DNA of 64,000 nt from JAEUQQ01 sp963697285 (GTDB lineage Bacteria > Acidobacteriota > Vicinamibacteria > Vicinamibacterales > JAFNAJ01): assembly GCA_963697285.1 (NCBI GenBank), contig CAVONI010000012.1, positions 1,116,001 to 1,180,000 of the forward strand, read 5' to 3'. This document shows positions 8,531 to 16,800 of this stretch, piece by piece. Each line of letters starts with the position of its first letter. The stretch's first letter is position 1. Below the pieces are notes generated by a model that made no database searches, had not been told where the DNA came from, and saw only the letters and a list, made by a program, of their open reading frames with translations. Made by a program: the position numbers and the translations under genes.

Positions 8531-9514
8531 ATGCCCTTCCTCGCCTGCCGCACCTTCCTCGACGACAAGACCATCACCAGCCGCATCTCGTCGCTCGACC
8601 TCGGCGACCTGTCGCCGGGTGATGTCGTCATTCGCGCCGAGTGGTCGGGGATCAATTACAAGGACGGCCTCGCGGTCACGGGTCGCGGCAGGATTCTGAA
8701 GCGGTTTCCGTTGAATCCGGGCATCGACGTCGCGGGTATCGTCGACTCGTCGACCGACGCACGGTATCCCGCCGGGACGCGCGTCCTCGTGAACGGCATG
8801 GGGCTCGGCGAGACGCAGGATGGCGGGTTCTCGGAGGTCGTGCGCGTCCCCGGCGACTGGATCGTGCCCATGCCGGCGGGCTTGACGTCGCGCGAAGCCA
8901 TGGCGCTCGGCACGGCGGGGTTCACGGCTGCCCTGTGCCTGCACCGCATGGAGCAGAACGGCCAGGCGCCATCGACAGGTCCTGTCGTCGTCACGGGCGC
9001 CTCGGGCGGCGTCGGATCGACCGCCGTCTCGATGCTCGCTGCACGGGGATACGACGTCATCGCCGTCTCCGGACGCGTCGAACACCACGCATACCTGTCG
9101 GATCTCGGTGCCGCGTCGGTGCTGACGCCCGACGCGCTCGCGCTGGGCACGCGTCCGCTCGAGAGCGTCAGGTTCGGCGGCGCCATCGACAACGTGGGCG
9201 GCGAGGTGCTGGCGGGGCTGACGCGCCACGTCGAACTGTGGGGCAACATCGCCTGCGTCGGCATGGCGGCGGCCCCGACGCTCGAGACGACGGTGTTCCC
9301 GCTGATCCTGCGCGGCGTGAGCCTGCTCGGGATCAGTTCCGCCAACTGCCCGATGCCGCTGCGCTCGGCCATCTGGCGGCGGCTCGGCGACGACCTGAAG
9401 CCACGGCACCTCGACCGGATCGCGTCGCAGGAGGTCACGCTCGACGAGGTCATCCCGGCGTGCGCGCGCGTGCTGGATCGCCAGCACGTCGGTCGCGTGC
9501 TGGTGCGGCTGTAA
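8531..9514 (+). CDS. YhdH/YhfP-family quinone oxidoreductase (AcuI-like)
   Basis: This is a zinc-free medium-chain dehydrogenase/reductase of the YhdH/AcuI group, whose best-known members reduce acryloyl-CoA with NADPH. The 327 residues show EWSGINYKDGLAVTGRG near the N-terminus, the NADP-binding Rossmann motif VVVTGASGGVGSTAVSML, and the family sequence GISSANCPMP. The start is the ATG giving MPFLACRTF. It is divergent from crcB, separated by 22 bp. The physiological substrate cannot be read from the sequence. Confidence 0.88.
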   Translation: MPFLACRTFLDDKTITSRISSLDLGDLSPGDVVIRAEWSGINYKDGLAVTGRGRILKRFPLNPGIDVAGIVDSSTDARYPAGTRVLVNGMGLGETQDGGFSEVVRVPGDWIVPMPAGLTSREAMALGTAGFTAALCLHRMEQNGQAPSTGPVVVTGASGGVGSTAVSMLAARGYDVIAVSGRVEHHAYLSDLGAASVLTPDALALGTRPLESVRFGGAIDNVGGEVLAGLTRHVELWGNIACVGMAAAPTLETTVFPLILRGVSLLGISSANCPMPLRSAIWRRLGDDLKPRHLDRIASQEVTLDEVIPACARVLDRQHVGRVLVRL

Positions 9515-9520
9515 TACCGA

Positions 9521-9565
9521 AGGGGTCACGTCTTTCATTGCTGCTTTTTTCAAGACCTGACCCCT
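9521..9565. repeat. 45-bp hairpin repeat, copy A
   Basis: The element starts AGGGGTCACGTCTT and ends AAGACCTGACCCCT. These arms pair over 14 positions with one mismatch around a 17-nt loop containing CATTGCTGC. It lies 6 bp after the oxidoreductase stop codon. The shape and size are typical of REP-like elements mobilised by REP-associated tyrosine transposases, although no such gene is in the window. Confidence 0.8.
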
Positions 9566-9574
9566 GCGAGGCGG

Positions 9575-9618
9575 TGCCAGGTCTTGCATTTTGCTGCAAT
9601 GAAAGACACGACCCCTTT
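9575..9618. repeat. 45-bp hairpin repeat, copy B (inverted, degenerate)
   Basis: The reverse complement of this copy matches copy A from AAGGGGTC through CTTTCATTGC to CAAGACCTGG. One arm has decayed: it reads TGCCAGGTCTT where the intact copies carry AGGGGTCAGGTCTT. Copies A and B face each other 9 bp apart and together form a palindrome of about 98 bp directly upstream of aguB. Confidence 0.75.
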
Positions 9619-9651
9619 GGCGCCTGGAATCTGTCGTAGACTTCCGGTCTG

Positions 9652-10581
9652 ATGTCGAAGTCACCTTCAGCCCGCCGCGGCTCGTCAGTGATCGATGTCG
9701 CCATCACGCAGATGGCGTGCGTCGAGAACGCCACGAAGAACCGCGCCCGCCAGGCGAGCCTGATCGAGCGGGCCGCGAAGGGCGGCGCACGGATCATCTG
9801 CACCCAGGAATTGTTCGCGTCGCAGTACTTCTGCCAGGTCGAGGATCACCGGTTCTTCGCGCTGGCCGAGAGCATCCCCGGGCCGAGCACCGACGCGTTC
9901 TCGGCGATCGCGCGCAGGCACGGCGTCGTGATCGTGGCATCGCTGTTCGAGAAGCGCGCGCCAGGGCTCTACCACAACACCGCCGCCATCATCGACGCCG
10001 ACGGCTCGCTGATGGGCGTCTATCGCAAGATGCACATCCCCGACGACCCGCTCTTCTACGAGAAGTTCTACTTCACGCCCGGCGACACCGGCTTCAAGGC
10101 GTGGAAGACGAAGCACGCAACGATCGGCGTGCTGATCTGCTGGGATCAGTGGTTCCCTGAGGGCGCGCGCCTGACGGCGATGCAGGGCGCCGAGATCCTG
10201 TTCTACCCCACCGCCATCGGCTGGCATCCGAGCGAGCGCCAGGAGTTCGGCGTGGCGCAGCACGAGTCGTGGGAAGTGATCCAGCGCAGCCACGCGATCG
10301 CGAACGGATGCTACGTCTGTGCGCCGAACCGCATCGGGCACGAAGTGGTGCTGGGCACCGACCGACGCCCCGTGTCGGCCGACGGACTCCAGTTCTGGGG
10401 CCAGTCGTTCGTCTCCGCCCCAGACGGGTCGGTCGTGGCCCGCGCGTCGGTCGACCAGGAGGAGATCCTCGTCGCGCCCGTCGATCTCGCGAAGGTCGAG
10501 TTCTCGCGGACGCACTGGCCGTTCCTGCGCGATCGCCGCATCGACGCGTACGGCGACCTCACGAAACGCTTCCTCGGCTGA
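9652..10581 (+). CDS. aguB: N-carbamoylputrescine amidase
   Basis: AguB hydrolyses N-carbamoylputrescine to putrescine, CO2 and ammonia. The 309-residue nitrilase-superfamily protein has the Glu-Lys-Cys triad in CTQELFAS, YRKMHIPDD and LICWDQWFPEGAR, and the AguB-typical YEKFYFTPGD and GWHPSERQEFG. Residues 1-13 are a basic, non-conserved leader. It lies 26 bp upstream of agmatine deiminase, so the two form a two-step agmatine-to-putrescine pathway in one transcription unit. Confidence 0.94.
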   Translation: MSKSPSARRGSSVIDVAITQMACVENATKNRARQASLIERAAKGGARIICTQELFASQYFCQVEDHRFFALAESIPGPSTDAFSAIARRHGVVIVASLFEKRAPGLYHNTAAIIDADGSLMGVYRKMHIPDDPLFYEKFYFTPGDTGFKAWKTKHATIGVLICWDQWFPEGARLTAMQGAEILFYPTAIGWHPSERQEFGVAQHESWEVIQRSHAIANGCYVCAPNRIGHEVVLGTDRRPVSADGLQFWGQSFVSAPDGSVVARASVDQEEILVAPVDLAKVEFSRTHWPFLRDRRIDAYGDLTKRFLG

Positions 10582-10607
10582 CGCCCCGGCGCCGCACCCC
10601 TCGCATC

Positions 10608-11678
10608 GTGCCTCGCCTCAGACCGCTCGATCAGGCTCCGAAAGCCCTCGGCTACACCTTCCCGCCCGAGTGGGCACCGCAGCGCGGGGTCTGGTTCTCG
10701 TGGCCGCGTCCCGAGGGCATCTCGTTTCCCGACAAGTACCATACGGTGCCCGCGAACATCGCGGCCATCGCGCGCGAGATCGCCGCACGTGAAGAGGTGC
10801 ACGTCAACGTGCCCAACGGCAACTACGCCCGCATCGTCCTCGAGGCGTTCAAGGCCGGAGGCGTGAACCTGCGCCGCGTCCACCTGCACCAGATTCCCAC
10901 CAACGAGTGCTGGTGCCGCGATCACGGTCCCGCGTTCGTGGTGCGCAGACGCCGGGGAAGGACGCAGGCGGCGATTGTCGACTGGAACTTCAACGCGTGG
11001 GGTGGGAAATACCCGCCGTGGGATGCGGACGACGACGTTCCGACCCGGATTGCCGAGGAATGGCGCCTGCCGGTGTCCTGCCCCGGCGTCGTGATGGAAG
11101 GCGGCGCCGTCGAGTTCAACGGCGCCGGCACCGTGTTGACCACCAGGTCGTGCCTGCTGAACAAGAACAGGAATCCCGGCCTGTCGAAGACCGACGTCGA
11201 ACGATACCTGTGCGATTACTACGGGCAGTCGAAGGTCCTCTGGCTCGATGACGGCATCGCCGGAGACGACACCGACGGGCACATCGACGACCTCGCGCGC
11301 TTCGTCGATCCGCGCACGATCGTGATGGGCCTCGAAGCTGATCCGCGTGACGAGAACTACAAGGTGCTGCACGAGAACCGGCGCCGCGTGTCGCGCCTGC
11401 GCGATCAGGACGACAGGCCGTTCGACGTGATCGAGATCCCCATGCCCCGCGCGGTCGTCCACGACGGCCAGCGCCTGCCGGCCACCTACGTGAACTTCCT
11501 GTTCATCAACGGTGCGCTACTGGTGCCCACGTTCCGCGATCGGACGAACGACGCCCGGGCGCTCGGAATCCTGCAACGAGCCCTGCCGGATCGCCAGGTC
11601 ATCGGCATCGACTGCACGGAACTCGTATGGGGCCTGGGGACGATTCACTGCCTCACGCAGCAGATCCCGGCGTTCTGA
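10608..11678 (+). CDS. aguA: Agmatine deiminase
   Basis: AguA converts agmatine to N-carbamoylputrescine through a covalent amidino-cysteine intermediate. The 356 residues start at a GTG (MPRLRPLDQAPKALG) followed by FPPEWAPQRGVWFSWP. Guanidine-group-binding residues lie in TNECWCRDHGP and DDTDGHIDD, and the catalytic Cys is in GLGTIHCLTQQIP near the C-terminus. The GTG was chosen because conserved sequence begins directly after it and it sits just after the aguB stop; the frame is open further upstream but non-conserved. Confidence 0.93.
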   Translation: MPRLRPLDQAPKALGYTFPPEWAPQRGVWFSWPRPEGISFPDKYHTVPANIAAIAREIAAREEVHVNVPNGNYARIVLEAFKAGGVNLRRVHLHQIPTNECWCRDHGPAFVVRRRRGRTQAAIVDWNFNAWGGKYPPWDADDDVPTRIAEEWRLPVSCPGVVMEGGAVEFNGAGTVLTTRSCLLNKNRNPGLSKTDVERYLCDYYGQSKVLWLDDGIAGDDTDGHIDDLARFVDPRTIVMGLEADPRDENYKVLHENRRRVSRLRDQDDRPFDVIEIPMPRAVVHDGQRLPATYVNFLFINGALLVPTFRDRTNDARALGILQRALPDRQVIGIDCTELVWGLGTIHCLTQQIPAF

Positions 11679-11686
11679 GTGCGCCG

Positions 11687-11731
11687 AGGGGTCAGGTCTT
11701 GAGAAATGCTGCAATGAAAGACGTGACCCCT
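11687..11731. repeat. 45-bp hairpin repeat, copy C
   Basis: This copy is inverted relative to copy A and almost intact. Its arms AGGGGTCAGGTCTT and AAGACGTGACCCCT pair with one mismatch around a loop containing GCTGCAATG. It lies between the convergent ends of aguA and the amidohydrolase gene and could double as a transcription stop. Confidence 0.8.
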
Positions 11732-11741
11732 TCGGAGGAGC

Positions 11742-13106
11742 TCAGCGCGTCCACCGGCCGGTTGGCATCCGCACGGGGCCGGGATGGAAGAACGCCGCCG
11801 GGGTCATCACGCCATCACGCTTGAAGACCTGCCCGTTCCTCATCACGAACTGCACGCGGCGCAGGGCGTCGATGTCGGTGAGCGGATCGCCCGACACCGC
11901 GATCAGGTCGGCATACATGCCCGGGGCGATCGGTCCGCGCTCGCCGATGATGTCGGCGGCCTTGTAGCCGTTGGTGGTGATCGCCCGCAGGATGTCGGTC
12001 GCAGGCACCCCCGCATCCTTCCACGTGCTCAGGAACTCGATGCTCAGTTCGCCCCGTGACAGCCACTCCCCCGTCTTCGGGTCCTTCATCCGCTCGTTCC
12101 AGTAGTCGAAGTCGGTCGAGAACGTGAGCGGCACCTTGCGCTCCCACGCGCCGCGCAACTGCGACACGACCTGCTTGTAACGATCCTCGGTGGCGTAGGC
12201 CCGCGGCGTGTCGGTGCTCGCCAGGAAGATGCCTTTCGCCGCCATCTGCCGGTGCAGGTCGGCCGTCATCCCGGTGCCGTGCGCGATGAGGTGGATGCCC
12301 GCGTCGATGGCGCGCTGTGCCCCCTCTGGTGTCTGGACGTGGCCCTCGACCTTGCACCCGCCCTTCGCGGCCTCGCTGATGGCGAGCTTGATGTCGTCGA
12401 CCGAGTAGCCCCACGGCTTGCAGTCGATGCAGAGCTTGATGGTGCGGGCGCCGAACAGCATGTTCTCGCGCACCGCCCGCACGATCTCGTCGCGACTGTT
12501 CGCGTCGATGTACTCGGGGAACATGATCCCCTTCTGCTTGTACATCTCGGGCGTCGGCCAGAACTGGCCACCGGTGCTGCCGATCATGGGGCCCGACGGG
12601 ATCACGGTGGGTCCCGGCAGCCATCCCTGCTCGATGGCCTGGCGCAGCGCGGTGTCGGCGTACAACGCGTTGTTCCCCACGTCGCGCACGACCGTGAAGC
12701 CCGCGTTGAGCATCTGGATGCCGTTCGAGGCCGCCTGGATCGCCCGCAGCGGCGTGCTCTCCATGACGTAGGTCAGGTAGTAGTAGTTGTTCTCGGGCCG
12801 CTCCTTGTACGTCATGGCCATGTGCGTGTGCGCATCGACCAGCCCGGGCATGACGGTGAGTGACGGCAGGTCGATTACCACCGCCCCGGCCGGGATGACG
12901 ACGTCTGCCCCGACCGCCGTGATCCGTTCGCCCTGCACCAGGATCACCTGGTTCGCCGTGGCGGTGCCGGTGTCGGGATTGACCAGGCGTCCCGCCTTGA
13001 TGGCGGTGACAGGGAGCGGCGCCGCCGGGGCCTGCGCGTGCGGTGTCACGGTGGCAAGGTACAGGGTGGCGAACACCAGCACCGCGATCCGGTTCGACGT
13101 TCTCAT
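11742..13106 (-). CDS. Exported amidohydrolase-family protein
   Basis: The 454-residue protein has an N-terminal signal peptide (VLVFATLYLATVTPHAQA) and an amidohydrolase TIM barrel of the imidazolonepropionase/prolidase-like group. Metal-binding motifs visible are GLVDAHTHMAM, VEGHVQT, IAHGTGM and FSTDFDYW. The C-terminus returns to the beta-sandwich with PGMYADLIAVSGDPL. Such proteins are often secreted peptidases or lactonases in Acidobacteriota; the substrate here is unknown. It converges with aguA and is divergent from the aldo/keto reductase. Confidence 0.87.
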   Translation of the reverse strand: MRTSNRIAVLVFATLYLATVTPHAQAPAAPLPVTAIKAGRLVNPDTGTATANQVILVQGERITAVGADVVIPAGAVVIDLPSLTVMPGLVDAHTHMAMTYKERPENNYYYLTYVMESTPLRAIQAASNGIQMLNAGFTVVRDVGNNALYADTALRQAIEQGWLPGPTVIPSGPMIGSTGGQFWPTPEMYKQKGIMFPEYIDANSRDEIVRAVRENMLFGARTIKLCIDCKPWGYSVDDIKLAISEAAKGGCKVEGHVQTPEGAQRAIDAGIHLIAHGTGMTADLHRQMAAKGIFLASTDTPRAYATEDRYKQVVSQLRGAWERKVPLTFSTDFDYWNERMKDPKTGEWLSRGELSIEFLSTWKDAGVPATDILRAITTNGYKAADIIGERGPIAPGMYADLIAVSGDPLTDIDALRRVQFVMRNGQVFKRDGVMTPAAFFHPGPVRMPTGRWTR

Positions 13107-13223
13107 GTGACCTCCAGGGTTCCCGATGTCGGTGGCAGTCGGCGGGGGCGGCTCATTCTACCCCTGCCTCGCCGAGCATTCGGTCGAGCACTCCGCGCGC
13201 CCGCTGCCGCATAATGACCAGCC

Positions 13224-14189
13224 ATGGAGCATCGGACGTTCGGGCGACTCGGCTGGCGCGTGTCGGCCATCGGTCACGGGTTGTGGGGCATGGGCGGATG
13301 GTCGGGATCGGACGACGCGCAATCGCTCCGTGCCCTCGGCCTCGCGACGGAGCACGGCATCAACTTCTTCGACACCGCGCTGGCGTACGGCGACGGGCGC
13401 AGCGAGAAGCTCCTCGCCCGGCTGCTGCACATGCACCGCGCCAAGCGGCTCTACGTCGCGACGAAGATCCCCCCGAAGAACCGCCGGTGGCCAGGCGTGG
13501 CGACCGACACGATTGCCGACACCTTCCCCGCGAGCCACATCCGGGCGTGCACCGAGGTGAGCCTGCGACACCTGAACGTGGACTGCATCGACCTGCAGCA
13601 GTTCCACGTCTGGAACGACGCGTGGGTGCACGACGAGAGCTGGCAACGCGCGGTCGAAGACCTGAAGCGCGAAGGGCTCATCCGCGGCTTCGGCATCAGC
13701 GTGAACCGGTGGGAACCCGCCAACGTGCTGAGGGCCCTCGACACGGGCCTCGTCGATGCCGTGCAGGTCGTCTACAACATCTTCGACCAGGCGCCCGAAG
13801 ACGAACTGTTCGCCGCGTGCCTCGAGAAGCAGGTGGCGGTGATCGCACGCGTGCCGTTCGACGAAGGGAGCCTCACCGGCACGATCACACCCCAGTCGAC
13901 GTGGCCCGAGGGCGACTGGCGCAACCTCTACTTCACGCCCGACCGGCTCGTCGAGGTCTGCAGCCGTGTCGAGCGTCTGGCCGCCGTGGTCCCCGAGGGC
14001 AGCACGCTCCCCGACATGGCCCTGCGGTTCATCCTCCACCACCCGGCCATCTCGACGACGATCCCCGGCATGCGCAAGATCGGGCACGTCGAACGCAACG
14101 TCGCCGCGGGCGACGGCCGTCGCCTCCCCCCGGAGTTGATCGACACGCTCCGCGGGCACCGCTGGGACCGCACTGACAGCATTCCGTAG
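13224..14189 (+). CDS. Aldo/keto reductase
   Basis: A 321-residue NADPH-dependent (beta/alpha)8 reductase. The catalytic tetrad is recognisable: Asp and Tyr in FFDTALAYGDGRSEKLL, Lys in VATKIPPKN, and His in LQQFHVWND. The C-terminal region has the coenzyme-binding ISTTIPGMRKIGHVERN. The family is broad, so the carbonyl substrate is unknown. It is transcribed alone and converges with the CoA-transferase gene. Confidence 0.9.
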   Translation: MEHRTFGRLGWRVSAIGHGLWGMGGWSGSDDAQSLRALGLATEHGINFFDTALAYGDGRSEKLLARLLHMHRAKRLYVATKIPPKNRRWPGVATDTIADTFPASHIRACTEVSLRHLNVDCIDLQQFHVWNDAWVHDESWQRAVEDLKREGLIRGFGISVNRWEPANVLRALDTGLVDAVQVVYNIFDQAPEDELFAACLEKQVAVIARVPFDEGSLTGTITPQSTWPEGDWRNLYFTPDRLVEVCSRVERLAAVVPEGSTLPDMALRFILHHPAISTTIPGMRKIGHVERNVAAGDGRRLPPELIDTLRGHRWDRTDSIP

Positions 14190-14237
14190 AGGCGGCAGCA
14201 TCCACGTGCCGCCCAACGCGGACGCCGCGTCTGGAAC

Positions 14238-15539
14238 TCAGAGGTACCGCAGCTCGATCGCCTTCTGCTCGAGTTCTGCGCGGAACTCCGGCGCCGCGAT
14301 GTCGATCAGCGCGCGCGCCCGCTGGCGCAGCGTCTTGGCGTAGAGGTAGGCCACGCCGTACTCCGTCACCACGTAGTGGACGTGGTTCCGGGTGGTGACC
14401 ACGCCCGCCCCCTGCTTGAGCATCGCGACGATCTTGCTGATGTTCTCGCCCTTCACCACCGCCGTCGACGGCAGGGCGATGATGGGCAGCCCCCCCTTGC
14501 TCCGCGACGCGCCGTAGATCATGTCGACCTGTCCGCCCACCCCGCTGTAGATGCGGGGGCCGATGCTGTCGGCGCACACCTGTCCGGTCAGATCCACCTC
14601 GATGGCCGAGTTGATCGCCACCATCCGGTCGTTCTGCGCAACGATGAAGGGATCGTTGACGTACTCGGTCGGGTGCATCTCGATGATCGGGTTGTCGTGC
14701 ACGAAGTCGTACAGCCGCTGCGTGCCGACCATGAACCCCGCGATGATCTTCCCGGGGTGCAGCGTCTTCATCTCGCCGTCGATCACGCCCCGCTCGACGA
14801 GGTCGATGACGCCGTCCGAGAACAGCTCGGTGTGCACGCCGAGGTGCTTCCGGTCGGTCAGCAGACGGATCACCGAGTCGGGGATCGCCCCGATGCCGGT
14901 CTGCAGCGTGGCCCCGTCGGGAATCAGCGCCGCGACGTGCGTCGCGATCTGCTGGGCCAGCGGCGACGTGCCCGCCATGTTCACCGACGGCAGCAGGTAA
15001 TCGACCTCGACGATGTGATGGATTTTCGAGACATGGATGAAGGCGTCGCCGAGCGTCCGCGGCATCTTCGGATTGACTTCCGCGATGACCAGCCGCGCCG
15101 ACTGCGCGGCCGTCTTCGTCACGCCGACCTCGGCGCCGAACGAGCAGAAGCCGTGCTCGTCTGGCGGGCTGACGTGGACGAGCGCCACGTCGAGCGGCAG
15201 GTGGCCGTTCTTGAAGAGCAGCGGCACCTCTGACAGGAAGCACGGGGTGAAGTCGCCACGCCCCTCGTGCACCGCCGCACGCTGGGTGTCGCTGATGAAC
15301 AGCGTGTTGATGCGCAGGTGGCCGACCAGTTCGGGTTTCGTGTACTCGGCCTTGCCGAACGTCAGCACCTGGCACAGTTCGACGTCGTGCAGGCTCATCG
15401 CGTGGTTCACGAGCGCGCCAACAACGGTCTGAGGCACCGAGCAGTTCCCCGTCAGGAACACCCGCTGCCCCGATGCGATGTGGCTGACGGCCTCCTCGGC
15501 CGTCGTCACCCGCTGGCGGTATACGTCCATCCAGCTCAC
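14238..15539 (-). CDS. Acetyl-CoA hydrolase/4-hydroxybutyrate CoA-transferase family protein
   Basis: The 433-residue class I CoA-transferase fold shows the catalytic Glu region GVHTELFSDGVIDL, the substrate loop TGIGAIPDSV, and the C-terminal GGQVDMIYGASRSKGGLPI. It is closest in pattern to 4-hydroxybutyrate or propionate CoA-transferases. Its start overlaps the stop of alanine dehydrogenase by 4 bp, so the two are translationally coupled. Joint action in an acyl-CoA/amino-acid fermentation route is possible but is inference. Confidence 0.88.
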   Translation of the reverse strand: MSWMDVYRQRVTTAEEAVSHIASGQRVFLTGNCSVPQTVVGALVNHAMSLHDVELCQVLTFGKAEYTKPELVGHLRINTLFISDTQRAAVHEGRGDFTPCFLSEVPLLFKNGHLPLDVALVHVSPPDEHGFCSFGAEVGVTKTAAQSARLVIAEVNPKMPRTLGDAFIHVSKIHHIVEVDYLLPSVNMAGTSPLAQQIATHVAALIPDGATLQTGIGAIPDSVIRLLTDRKHLGVHTELFSDGVIDLVERGVIDGEMKTLHPGKIIAGFMVGTQRLYDFVHDNPIIEMHPTEYVNDPFIVAQNDRMVAINSAIEVDLTGQVCADSIGPRIYSGVGGQVDMIYGASRSKGGLPIIALPSTAVVKGENISKIVAMLKQGAGVVTTRNHVHYVVTEYGVAYLYAKTLRQRARALIDIAAPEFRAELEQKAIELRYL

Positions 15540-16645
15540 AGCGTCACCTCCGGCACGCCCAGGTGGGCCGCCAGCATCGAGTTGATTACGTGCCCCTGGT
15601 GGGTCGCCACGCCGCGCCTGAGCGCCGGATGCGATGCCAGCGCGCTCTCGAGGCCGTGATCCGCCACGGCCGACACGAACGGCCAGGCCGCGTTGTTCAG
15701 CATCTGCGACGCCGACCGCGCGACGACCGACGTCATGTTCGGCACGCAGTAGTGAATGACGTTCTCGGCCACGAACGTGGGATCACGGTGCGTCGTCGGC
15801 CGGCTCGTCTCGAAGCAGCCGCCCTGATCGATCGCGATGTCCAGGGCAACTGAGCGAGGCTTCATCGTCCGCATCATGTCGCGCGTGACCACCACCGGGC
15901 TCTTGGAGCCGGGGATGTGGATGGCGCCCACCAGGACGTCGGCGTACCCCATCACCTTCCGGATGTTCGATTCGTACGCCACCATCAGGACCGGGTGCAC
16001 GCCGGATCCCAGGTGGTCTTCGAGCGACTGCAGTCGCCCGAGGTCATGGTCGAGCACCGTGACATTCGACCCAAGCCCCAGGAACGCGCGTGCGGCGGCC
16101 CTGCCAAACGTGCCCGCGCCGAGGATGGCGACTTCGGCCGGCGCCAGTCCCGGCAACCCGGAGAGCAGCATCCCCTTGCCGCCACGATCGTTCTGGAGCA
16201 GCGTGCCGGCCACCTGCGGCATCATCATGCCGGCCAGGCGACTGAGCGCGGCCAGGACCGGCAACGACCCGTCGTCGGCCTGGACCGTCTCGTAGGCGAT
16301 GGCCGTCACGTTCCTGGCGAGGAGCGCCTCGATGCGATCGCGGTGACCCACGGCCAGGTGCAGGAACCCCATCAGCATCGAGCCGTCGCGCAGCCACTGC
16401 ACCTCGTCCTTGGTCGGCTTCGCGACCTTGAGCACGAGATCGGCTCTGCCGTACGCCTCTTCGGCCGAGTACACGATGCGAGCGCCAGCCCGCTCGTACT
16501 CGAGGTCGGGGTAGCCCGCCCCCAGTCCGGCGTTCTTCTCGACCGAGCACATGTGGCCGGCAGCAGTCAGCCGCCCGGCGGCCGCAGGTGTCAGTCCGAC
16601 GCGGTGCTCGTCGGTTCGCCGCTCGCGCGGAACTCCGATGTCCAT
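15536..16645 (-). CDS. ald: Alanine dehydrogenase
   Basis: Ald interconverts L-alanine and pyruvate plus ammonia with NAD. The 369 residues begin MDIGVPRERRTDEHRVGLTP, the family start, with LKVAKPTKDE, the NAD-binding ILGAGTFGRAAARAFLGLG, and DQGGCFETSRPTTH carrying the substrate-binding region. The ATG at 16645 is preceded by AGGAGG at good spacing. This excludes the longer open frame upstream. The gene overlaps the downstream CoA-transferase by 4 bp. Confidence 0.93.
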   Translation of the reverse strand: MDIGVPRERRTDEHRVGLTPAAAGRLTAAGHMCSVEKNAGLGAGYPDLEYERAGARIVYSAEEAYGRADLVLKVAKPTKDEVQWLRDGSMLMGFLHLAVGHRDRIEALLARNVTAIAYETVQADDGSLPVLAALSRLAGMMMPQVAGTLLQNDRGGKGMLLSGLPGLAPAEVAILGAGTFGRAAARAFLGLGSNVTVLDHDLGRLQSLEDHLGSGVHPVLMVAYESNIRKVMGYADVLVGAIHIPGSKSPVVVTRDMMRTMKPRSVALDIAIDQGGCFETSRPTTHRDPTFVAENVIHYCVPNMTSVVARSASQMLNNAAWPFVSAVADHGLESALASHPALRRGVATHQGHVINSMLAAHLGVPEVTL

Positions 16646-16800
16646 GGAACCTCCTGAAGTCTTCGCGACGTTCGCGGGCTCGAGGCGATTGCCCGGAAGG
16701 GCCGGGCGGGTCGCGCGGGGGACGGGAGCCGGGGAACGTCGCCGAGGGCAACCCGGGCGGGGCGCGATGCCCGAGCACAGCCATTCTACCTTCGAAACTC

